From Apoda limacodes (lineage: Eukaryota; Arthropoda; Insecta; Lepidoptera; Limacodidae): 64,000 nt of DNA. Positions 55,110-64,000 of this stretch are shown here, piece after piece. The translations under genes and the position numbers were made by a program. The stretch spans positions 7,565,158 through 7,629,157 of the forward strand of contig OX291560.1 in assembly GCA_946406115.1 (NCBI GenBank), read 5' to 3'. Under the pieces are notes generated by a model. It saw only the letters and a list, made by a program, of their open reading frames with translations. It did not search any database and was not told the origin of the DNA. The stretch's first letter is position 1. The number at the start of each line of letters is the position of its first letter.

Positions 55110-57305
55110 AAAGGTAATGTTTGTATACGACTGTTGGTTTGTCTCTATGTAGCTTAAAAATGGCCGCACGAATTGATTTGTAAATTTTATTTGCACGTAA
55201 CTTATACTTCCCGAATTGCTATGTGTTATAACGCGCGGGCAAAACGGCTGAGTACACCTAGTATAAGTATTAAGGGAAGTAAACGAAATGATTCCTTATC
55301 ACATCGTTAAGCAAAAGCCACCAGTTCTCATGATTCACGTGACAATCTATTCAGAGACAAGATGGCGACTATTCGATGCTGAAATTAATTTCTATGGCGC
55401 AATTAAGTCATGAAGGTTACGTGGGCTGAAGAATGGTAAAGCGCACTATCTCTAGATTATGTATTCATTAGTGTCAATGCTGTGTAATAGAGCCACGGGG
55501 CTATTTTCTAACTTTAATGGTAATCGTTATCATGTTCCAATCGCAAACACCCATCGCCTTTACCTTTGCGCGTAGATATTGAATGCTACACAATACAATA
55601 CTTGAGCGCACAGTAATGGTAAAGCGAGTTGTATTTGAAAATGATTACGATTGCCATTGGAGTTACAAATAGCCTAGCTGGTCGGTTGTGACTGTTGAAA
55701 ACGATTGTGTAACTTAAGCAATACACGGCGCGGTCAGTAATCAAAAGGATGATTGCTTATGTCAATAGGCAAGCTTGATAGCACAAATAATGTATTATAA
55801 TAGGTATCGGCCTCCATGACAAAGTTGGTATATTTAAAGACGATCGATATCGATATAAAAGAAACCCATATCATATCCAGTACATAAAGTTTTACTTTTC
55901 AAAATAAATTATTGGACCCTCCGCTTAGTTCCTGCGTATAAAAAGGACAAACCGACATACTTTTGCATTTAAAATCCTAGCTAAGTCCCAAGGTTGCGGC
56001 AGCGGAAAAATCGATTCGAGTATGAAAAGTAGGCTAAATCACTCTCCGACCTATACACTGTATCAATGCAAAAAAATCGTTTCAATCTGTTGCACCATTA
56101 CTTTATTAAAACCATACTTCCTTATTTCTAATATTAATATATAATTAAGTACTAATAGCTTCATAATCTTATCTTTATTTATATTTTTTTTTATGTAAAA
56201 TTTTTAGAAATGGTGAATGCCCAATTTCATCTCCAGCAGTTACAAATGGTGAATGTCCAAATTCAATTATCTGAAAATCTCCTAATTTATGTTACATTTA
56301 TATAATTTAATAGATTTGTAAGTGTTTTTAATTATTTAGTTTTTAAGTCCAAAAAAATAAAATCGGTGCAGATTTTTATTTTACTTATCGATATAAATAG
56401 ACAAATTTAAGGACTCGTTGCCTACTTCTAACAGGATATTTTTTCCATTTCAGTCAAACTCTCCATTTCCATTTCTTATTATTATTATATATATTGTGAT
56501 TTCCAGGGCATAAAGCCAGACAAATACTATAACAGTATGGAAGAAAAGCATTAAATATTAATAACTCTAATATTATTATTTGTAACCAAAATTTGTTTAC
56601 AACAGCCCTTGATTTTGTATTGAACAATATTATAATGAAATTTCGCCGAAATCGAAAATTGCCGAAAACTAGAGGTTACTTTGTGATTTTTATCTACTGA
56701 GAAAATATTATTTCATTACGTTTTTGCTAATCAGACTATGTTTTAATGTTATTCTTTTTTTGGACTTGATTTACTCACTGAAAATTCAATTCTACTATAG
56801 GCGATTTACCTTAATACCCCCTCTTTAAGTCTCACAGCTGGACACACTCGACTCAAGCCTTAAATAGCTGCAACTCACAACCATCATAAATCGAAGCCCA
56901 TCTCAAAAAACAATACTACCTTCAATTGCCCTTTAATTCCTCTTGCAAACCATACCTCGTAAAATACGTCACAATTAGTCAGCCAAAGAAGTGCTTTATT
57001 TATAGAAAAAATGTCTTCTCGATAAGATATAGACCCATTTCATTTCCAAATGAGGCTTTATCAGTGTAGTTCCGAGACGAGCGGTGTTTCTTTACATTTT
57101 TTTTTTCAGTACAAATCTGCTCAGAAGTTTAATCCATTAAGAGCAATTACTGTTGAAATAATTTTAGTATTCAGCTATTTTAATTTTTCTACCGTGCAAC
57201 AAAATCTGAGTAAGGTCATATTATTTTTTATCGTAGTAAGTAATTTAAACACGAACTTTCTTATTTAAATAGACTCTTAAACAGCACTTTCGAATCGTCA
57301 GTTTA
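55110..57305. other. Unassigned stretch
   Basis: No gene recognised. A short direct repeat 'aaatggtgaatg' lies at about 56210 and 56245. 57262-57305 holds the end of the LINE 3' repeat ('cagcactttcgaatcgtcag') in reverse. Confidence 0.4.
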
Positions 57306-57307
57306 AA

Positions 57308-57415
57308 AGGGCGATATAGGCCAGAAGGCTCATTGGTGTCATAATAACGATGTGACATAATGTAAAAATCTTTACATTATGTCATATGAGATATATTCGT
57401 TATAAAATACGCCTT
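57308..57415. repeat. Nested hairpin repeat
   Basis: 57353-57366 'tgacataatgtaaa' is perfectly mirrored at 57371-57384 around the loop aatc. Further out, 'ataacga' (57344) pairs with 'tcgttat' (57392), and 'aagggcgatat' pairs loosely with 'atacgccttt'. This looks like a small palindromic MITE. Confidence 0.75.
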
Positions 57416-57934
57416 TGTAACTAATTTTATTTATTTGGAATTTATCGTTTTTACCGTTTTGTAGTCACATTTTTGTACTTTTTGCTACAATTTACTATTT
57501 AGTGACAATGGACTAGATAACAAGCTATTATAATATTTTAACCAACTTCCACTACAAGCCAATGCAAAACACGCTTTAAAAATTTGCACAAGTAATGAAA
57601 CAATGGCCACTTTCAGATATATTTTTTTATAACATATATTTTTTTCAATACTTTTAATGCTATAGTTTAGACACAGAATTTGCACAAAAATGGCGTACTT
57701 ACGCGATCTAGCTGATATCGCAGTCTTAATTATTAATAAAAAAATTACCACGTATTGTATAGTATACACTGGCGAGCAACACAAAAAATCTAAAATTTGT
57801 TTAAAGATGGATAGAAAAAAGTAAACAAAAATGTTACGTTGCGTAAATTTGGATTACATTAATACAAACCTGAACAATACGTTTTCAGGTTTTTACACAA
57901 CTGCCTCCATAAAAGGAGTGTATGTTTTTAGGTT

Positions 57935-58110
57935 TCGTGTAAGTATGTATGTATGTATCTTTCATCAACCACATCTTTCGAATGCCTTGACCGATTTAGC
58001 TAGGATTTGTATTAGGATTCACTCACCTAAGAGGGATTATATTCTATATTTGGTACGGGAACCTAAATGTGCAAAGTCCGACACGGACTTGGCGGGTATT
58101 TTGTAAACAT
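57935..58110 (+). repeat. Dispersed repeat fragment
   Basis: After (gtat)n at 57945-57958 come 'accgatttagctaggatttg', 'ttggtacgggaacctaaatg' and 'gtccgacacggacttggcgg', which are common elements of lepidopteran interspersed repeats. The 91-codon frame across it is incidental. Confidence 0.6.
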
Positions 58111-58261
58111 TAAACTTTCGGAGTATGAAGCTTTCAAAAGTAAATGTTATTGACGTCAAGGAAGACGGTCATTGAATAACACCATTAAAGCTAAAACTAA
58201 AAATGTTTTTTTTGTATAACACTAAGGTCATATCATTACGAGTAACTACAATAAAAAACTG

Positions 58262-58428
58262 AAATTTGGCATGGAGATAATTTGAGTCCCGGGAAAGGAC
58301 ATAGACTACTTGAAAACGTCAAGTGTGAGTCGGTTTTTATTTTTATAATTGAGGAGTTGCCGTTGAATTCCTGCACCGATAACTGAATTCGGGGTGGGTG
58401 AAACCGCGGGCAAAAGCTAGTAAGTTTG
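58262..58428 (+). repeat. Dispersed repeat, 4565 family, copy 2
   Basis: 'ggcatggagataatttgagt', 'aagtgtgagtcggttttt', 'aattgaggagttgccg' and the end 'accgcgggcaaaagctagta' match 4578-4738. This copy keeps the cleanest version of the terminal motif. Confidence 0.8.
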
Positions 58429-58448
58429 ACATGTGAAGAAAATGGTGA

Positions 58449-58690
58449 TAATAAATAATAAAACTAAATATTTTTGGACATTACATACAGCGCCGCGCCG
58501 TCTGGTCCCAAAGTAAGCAAAGCTTGTGTTATGAATACCAGACAACGGATACAAATACATATATTACTCTTTTTTTGTAAATACTCAAGACAAACACAAT
58601 GTTTTATCACATAAATGTTTGTCCAGTGCGTGAATCGAACCTCCACCCTCTGCACAGCAGCCAGCCAATCAACCAACTACGCTGCGAGGG
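58449..58690 (-). repeat. tRNA-headed SINE, head type 1, minus strand
   Basis: Read in reverse: 'ccctcgcagcgtagttggtt', 'ggctgctgtgcagagggtgg', 'aggttcgattcacgcactgg', then 'tttgtgataaaacattgtg' and the tail 'cagacggcgcggcgctgtat'. The tail has a small duplication (gcgcggcgc). Full-length but diverged. Confidence 0.85.
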
Positions 58691-58934
58691 ATAATGCAAT
58701 CCCCGAACATTTATTCTGTCACATACATATATCCCCATCAAGGGTATAAAGGAACTCGCAATCGTAGAAATCGTAAATTTATAACATTATAAATTCTAAT
58801 TATGTCCTTTAAAATCAACTTCAGACAAAGACTAATATCCCAAAGCAGTCTATCTTACTTTTTCGAGATTGAGGCAGTGTTACATACTACAAATCACAGA
58901 AAAATACAGAAATTAAAATAAATAAATAAATTAT

Positions 58935-59182
58935 TGTAATAGTTTTGGATATGGAATGTCCAAAGTCCATTCATTCCATCCATCCAAGTGCCATCTGGTC
59001 CTAAACTAATCAAAGCTTGTTCTATGGGTACCAGACCACGTATATGTACTCCTTTTTTGGAAATACATACATCATATACATATAGAATACACCCAGTCTC
59101 AAGAGAAACACAAATGTTCATCACATAAATTTTTGTCTTGTGCGGGATTCGAAGTAATTACACACTGAGCCACGGAGCCGAA
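58935..59182 (-). repeat. tRNA-headed SINE, head type 3, minus strand
   Basis: Reverse strand: 'cggctccgtggctcagtgtg', 'ttcgaatcccgcacaagaca', 'atgtatgatgtatgtatttc', 'tggtacccatagaacaagct' and 'ggaccagatggcacttgg'. Body and tail are those of the other SINEs, but the head is another variant ('ctccgtggctcagt'). Confidence 0.8.
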
Positions 59183-59189
59183 AATCAAG

Positions 59190-60225
59190 AAGAAAAGACG
59201 GTATAGTGAATCTAACATGACATTATGGGAGCAGAATTTCAGACAGAAATTCAAATCAATTTAATTTTAACAGACCAATTGAAACTTGTTCGAATTTTAA
59301 TTTCCGCCAAATCACTGTTATTGCGGCCCATCTCGAATGTGATTGTATGTCGCCACTAATGTCTCTCACTGTAATCTGACCGAATGTAGTCCGATATTAG
59401 TGCCAAAAATACTGGCATGCAAGCTTGTCATTTGGCACGCCGATGGTCTCTGCAATTCGGATATTCCCTCATTATACCCATATGGGTCTACCTATCTATC
59501 GAAGTCCGATTTCCAGTGTTAAATTTCCTTGGAATGTTTTGAAAATTATGACGTTATCCATTTGTTTTTAAAGACATTATATATAGGTATAATAAAGCAG
59601 TGAGGAAAGTGACTGCCGAAATAGATATAGGTACGCACAAAAGATCAAAATCAGTTTTTTGTGAGTGTGATATGTCTATTCAAAAAACTGCCGCCGCTGT
59701 CTGGATGTGAATTTTCGCTTAAATTGTTTTTAATTAAGACTAATTCTGCATACAACAAGAAAAATTAACATGGTATTAATAACTCTAATATAATATATAA
59801 TAATATTACTTGTTGTAAAATTTGCTAATTAAACCCCTAGGTTTAATATTAAGCAATATTATAATTAAATTACATCTAAATTATATGTACCGTTTTGAAA
59901 ATAAATCAAGAATTGCTGTAAACTAACTAACTAACTTTGTGATTTTTTCGATCGAGAATTTTTTAATGCACTAATGTTTTTGCTAAAAACAGAACTTGTG
60001 ATTAATAATGTAGTATCTTTATGTTTTTTTCTATTGATATGGGCTTGATTTACGCCCTGAAAATGAATTCTACTGTGAACAATTTACCTTTATACCCCTA
60101 TTTTATTAGGTTGCAAAATTAAGCATTAAAAGCATTACGAACCTTCCAATCTTCTCTTATATTTTGTTCCTTTAGGTACTACATACATTGTAACTAGTAC
60201 AATCGAAGTTTTATTGGAGTTGCTT
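59190..60225. other. Unassigned stretch
   Basis: No gene or repeat recognised. 59935-60110 shows weak similarity in order to 56690-56830 ('gtgatttttt...', 'tacgccctgaaaatgaattc', 'aatttacctttatacccc'), suggesting a diverged duplicate. Confidence 0.45.
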
Positions 60226-60229
60226 GAGT

Positions 60230-60765
60230 GTGTCATGCTCTCTCAAAGTGTCTCTGCGGTGGTGGCGTGTGTGTCGGGTCGTTACGTTCCCTAAAACATG
60301 GTTGAGCGAAGCGATGGCTGATTCATGTGATACTCGTGAACGGGTGCCGCCTGTGGAGGCTGGTCTGCTCTTGCAAACTTCTTTGTATTCTTAGTATTTA
60401 GTCTTACTTTTTTGTTTTGTTTATTAATACTGTAAGACATTGATTATTTCTTAGTGATGAATACATAAACTGTCTTTTGTTTATATTATATACTTTTTTA
60501 TGTTGTGCTTGTGCTTTATGTTTTTTTATGTTTGTAATGGAAAGTGTCCTTTTATGATAGGGAGGGCATTTTCCAATATTTTAATTGGACGCTGTAAGAG
60601 AAAGGGAGAAAAGAAATGCCCTTGCTGAGTTTCTTGCCGGTTCTTCTCAGTACAAGGTCTCCTGCCAAGTAGACTTACGAACCGATGGCGTAGTGACATT
60701 CATAAGTGCTTAATTATTGTAGCATAAACTGAATAAATTATATTGAATTTGAATTTGAATTTAAG
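60230..60765 (+). mobile_element. LINE 3' end with 'tgaatt' tail
   Basis: 'ctgagtttcttgccggttct', 'agacttacgaaccgatggcg' and 'attcataagtgcttaattat', then 'ataaattatattgaatttga', end in a short (gaattt)n array at 60744-60762. This terminal arrangement is a familiar 3' end of lepidopteran non-LTR elements with a hexamer tail. The 5' limit is uncertain; 'gtgtctctgcggtggtggcg' at 60250 may be within it. Confidence 0.7.
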
Positions 60766-60769
60766 TAAC

Positions 60770-61610
60770 TAAGTTGCGATGATAGTGTTGGCAAGGCAGG
60801 AGTCACTGCTTACCTTCTTTCTGTACCATTTAAATAATAATCATTAAATTTTATTTATTTTATTTTGATTATTTTTTGTATAGCAACATACATAACAAGG
60901 GACATAAAGAGCAACAGTACATTTAGTTCGATTCTACTGAATCTTCTATAAAAATATCTACCATCTGGCCACTTACATATAGCGTAACAAACTTTTCCGA
61001 CTCGGTGGTCACAAATCAAAACTACAGTCGCCTTATTAAAATGGTGTGAACATACAACGACATTAGCGACCAAACACCGGGTCAGAAAAGTTTGTTGCAC
61101 CGTAAGTGAAGCTCATCATTTGCCGTGGTAAACACAAAGAAAGTTGAAACCCGCCAAAATTAGTTTTTACCGCCACATTCCAATATTGAATTTCAAAAAG
61201 GCTCCTTGTTTAAAATTCAAATATAAACGTTGTCAGCCAGTATTTCGGCAAGTTGCATTTTCGACTGCTTCATTAGCGTCTGCCGGGTGTCGATTGATCA
61301 GCGATCGATTTTATTTCACATTCCGCTTTCTCTTTATTATCAATAATTAATGACTGAATGCTATTTGAAATAAACAACGGGCAAAAGTAACATTTGAGTG
61401 ATAATATTAAAAAAAAAACATTAAAAATTGCTTATGCTGACATTATTATAAATACCAATCAGAATGCAGAATGTAACTCCTGCCCTACAATCGGGGCTGA
61501 TCTTGATGTAGAAGAAAAAAAGAACTAAAGCATTACTAACTGCAAAAACAACTTCTAAAAAGCATTATTTAATTTGTTAAAATATTTTTATCGTTTCTTA
61601 ACATAAATTA
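60770..61610. other. Unassigned stretch
   Basis: No recognised gene. An 81-residue minus frame (60855-61100) and a 68-residue plus frame (61144-61350) lack known domains. Confidence 0.4.
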
Positions 61611-61616
61611 GTAAAG

Positions 61617-61935
61617 AGGTTTCGTCAAATGACATAATTTTTACGTGATATGGAAGATCATTAATATAAATCAGGAATAGAAAAAGAACAAGAATTGAGC
61701 CCTAAGGGACTCCCATAGAGACTGCTAATTGAGCCCTAAGGGACTCCCATAGAGACTGCTAATCCCAAAGATCTTTCACATCATCATCATAATGATGTAG
61801 ATGTCTAGTGAGATTTTCATGTTGCACATCGTCTAATGCCTTTGGTAAATCACAAAACAATCACAGGGTATCACGCGAATCCTCCCAGGCCTTAAACTAT
61901 ATTTTTTGATAGTGCCACTCCTGCATCAGTTTCAT
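61617..61935 (-). pseudogene. LINE reverse transcriptase fragment with internal duplication
   Basis: The minus strand reads FCDLPKALDDVQHENLTRHL (palm motif A region), then after disruption GVP*GSILVLFLFLIYINDL, where a stop replaces the glutamine of the usual GVPQG block. 'attgagccctaagggactcc' and the next 14 bases are present twice in tandem (61695-61728 and 61729-61762), duplicating the GVPQG-encoding segment. The rest of the polymerase is missing. It is a jockey-like remnant, unrelated in position to the 22.7-25.7 kb elements. Confidence 0.75.
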
Positions 61936-61965
61936 AAAGCCAATCAGTTTATTACTAACATTTAA

Positions 61966-62050
61966 AAAATCGGCCAAGTGCGAGTCGGAGTCGGATTCCA
62001 TACCATTATCTATAAAAAAGGCAAAAAAACACATTTGTTGTATCAGCAAA
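61966..62050 (+). repeat. 'aagtgcgagtcgga' family fragment
   Basis: 'cggccaagtgcgagtcggag', 'ccattatctataaaaaaggc' and 'aaaaaacacatttgttgta' join the two blocks seen separately at 52747 and 46530, showing they belong to one family. Confidence 0.75.
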
Positions 62051-62519
62051 TTCACTACTATCAACACAACTATTAAAAATTATGACTTAGGGTTGTTGTG
62101 TTAATTAATATATCGAGATTATAGTTTTTGCGGAAACGTCAGTTGTGTTTTTACTTATAATGTTTTACATGTATCTATTTATAATATCCAAAAAACTATT
62201 TTTTTTTAATTGAACAGTACACTAGAAGACATACATTTAGGAACATTGGTTTTGATTAATTACATCAATTGGACACAACTTTTTAGCTTTAGCTTATTCA
62301 CTATTTATTATGTTTCATGTAATTTCATTTAATTTTTTGATTTCTTAGTTTTTGTAAAGAAAGTAATCCAAAAAGAACGCGTGTCTAAAAACATCTTTCT
62401 TTAAACTATATCTTGTAGCCCTTACAATTTCCTCTTGTTGCAGTGGCTCGTTTGAAAGTGTTATGTTATATTTGGGATAATATAAAATATTGTAAAACAT
62501 AAATACACATTATACATTT

Positions 62520-62638
62520 TAAACACCAAGAAACAAAACAAACACAAAATATGGTATCAACATTTATGTGATGCGAAGGGATCGAACTCGGATCCGTCTT
62601 TTCAGCAGCAAAGCCACTCCTAAGATACATTATAATAT
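62520..62638 (-). repeat. tRNA-headed SINE head, minus strand
   Basis: Reverse strand: 'ggagtggctttgctgctgaa', 'aagacggatccgagttcgat' and 'cccttcgcatcacataaatg'. The layout follows the SINE heads above, but the body and tail are lost or too diverged to see. Confidence 0.55.
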
Positions 62639-62639
62639 A

Positions 62640-64000
62640 GAGAATTCGAAAATCCTAACAGTTTCAAGATGAGACACGTAACAAAAATAATTAAAACTGT
62701 TAATTTTTAGGAAATTGAAGAAGCCATCACTACCCTAGATCCATCATATAAAAAAAATGAAAACTAAGTTTCTAGATAAGGAATAACAAAACAGCGTCTG
62801 ATATAGTATATTTATAGATATAGTAATGTAAGAAATACTGAAAAGGATGAAATGTTATAAAATAATGGTGCTGATATGACTAGCTTGACTTAAGTTTGAG
62901 GCAGACTTATAAACGGACAGACATACAGAACGGACAAACAACATTTGTATATAGTGTATTATTAAAAAAATATCATGCACAATTGCAGCACATTTGATTT
63001 AATTACCAGAAGTAGATGAAAATTGACTTTCAAGATTTGACGCAAAAGGACAGAAAGACAGACAACCAGGCTGATTAAGTATAAGTATTAAACAAAACAA
63101 AGATAGTAATTGCCACAATTTCCGCAAAAAGTATAAAAAGAAAGAAAACTCGACAAATAATGGAAAAGTACGTCAATTTCAACGCATCAAAACGACAGCC
63201 AGCTACAGAAATCATTTTAAAGCCAGTTCTAGCGATTTCTTACTCTTTTAACGTGTCTTCTAGGGATCCTAGCTGGAGATGCCCATTACTTAAACACTTG
63301 TAACAAAGCATTCTCACTATTTCATCTCCTGCGTCGCATCAGCGTGCGTTATGCGACGTAACTTATGCGCGCAGCGCGCAAAAAGCTCAGACAGCGCGCC
63401 GGCGGCATCCCGTCCTAATAACGAACCTTATCTGATGCGCCTGCTTTTTGCGCTTTCGAGCTTTTGAGCCTATTGTAAGGCTGTGAGCTTTAAAGCTGGA
63501 CGTTGAAGATTAATTAGATGTAGTAATGTTTAAAGATGCAACTTGTTTGTTTTAACATGAGGAGATCAAAGATCTTTACATACACTTATTGAACTGGTAT
63601 TCCATCTGAGTCCTTCCAGATGGTGCCGTTCGTATATCAAAAGCAGAGTTTCTCTTCGTTTCTCTTTTTTTTTGAAACTGTATCCATGAAATAATAAAGC
63701 CATCTGTGCATGTTGCATACGGGCCAGATAGAACGCAGAAAAATTCTTATCTTATTTTTCTGTCACCTTTCTTATCAGATTTACATATTTTGTAGCCACA
63801 AAAGGTGGCCAAATAGTGGCAGAAACAAGAATCTTATACATAAATGTCACTGGATAGCGCAGTATAAATATTTTTTTGAGGCTCAATTTTTTGACCTTGT
63901 AATCGCTGTGAGTGTATTGATAGGTTGACCATGAGAAATTACGATAGAGATATTTTTTTTACGTTTTTTTAAAACATAGTTTCTATATTTTTAGGGTTCT
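62640..64000. other. Unassigned stretch with a CpG-rich patch
   Basis: No gene supported. 63335-63440 is CpG-rich ('cgcgcagcgcgcaaaaagct', 'gacagcgcgccggcggcatc') in AT-rich DNA and contains small inverted repeats ('gcgcagcgcgc'). It might be a promoter-like or conserved host element. Confidence 0.4.

Overview
The window looks like repeat-dense nuclear DNA of a lepidopteran insect. The sequence is AT-rich and carries many dispersed repeats typical of moths and butterflies: tRNA-headed and 5S rRNA-headed SINEs, jockey-like and RTE-like non-LTR retrotransposon remnants, the widespread 'aagtgcgagtcgga' repeat, and a SINE/LINE 3' end reading 'cgggcaaaagctagt'. I found no open reading frame that can be defended as a host gene. 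All recognisable protein-coding matter is transposon-derived and most of it is broken. The order and species cannot be fixed from the sequence alone.

Layout. 1-7.1 kb: mostly unassigned AT-rich DNA with two decayed LINE pieces (1.98-2.33 kb, plus strand; RTE type at 4.8-5.2 kb, minus strand). 7.1-7.7 kb: a tRNA-like sequence with duplicated flanks. 7.86-12.5 kb: a very large near-perfect palindrome (two 1509-bp arms, 8180-9688 and 9983-11491) centred on an 84-bp TA tract and a 232-bp direct repeat. 13-21 kb: repeat fragments, a 5S-headed SINE, two tRNA-headed SINEs and a 43-bp-arm hairpin element. 21-26.6 kb: an RTE 3' fragment, then a jockey-like LINE (plus strand) inserted inside the reverse transcriptase of another LINE (minus strand), then a terminal-inverted-repeat element with an amplified end unit. 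27-34 kb: more LINE ends, a long poly(A) and a second copy of that element.

34.4-41.9 kb is the richest region. A Tc1/mariner-superfamily (IS630-like) element with 28-bp terminal inverted repeats (35340-41860) has its transposase gene split by a complete PIF/Harbinger element (36464-41146) with matching ends and an AGT target duplication. The Harbinger carries its expected two genes, a multi-exon Myb/SANT-like gene (plus) and a DDE transposase (minus), both defective. A 798-bp piece of the Harbinger is duplicated in inverted orientation outside the host element (34436-35233) with no mismatch that I could find. 42-64 kb: fold-back elements, SINEs on both strands, 5S-derived sequences, a 191-bp hAT-type MITE with a perfect 8-bp target duplication, an element with 'cacggagaaaaaa' ends, and LINE 3' ends.

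The genes do not form a host pathway. The functional logic is that of mobile elements: transposase plus DNA-binding accessory protein in the Harbinger, reverse transcriptases in the LINEs, and non-autonomous SINEs and MITEs that would borrow those enzymes. The main results are the nesting order of insertions and two young, equal-armed inverted duplications, either of which could be a real rearrangement or an assembly artefact.
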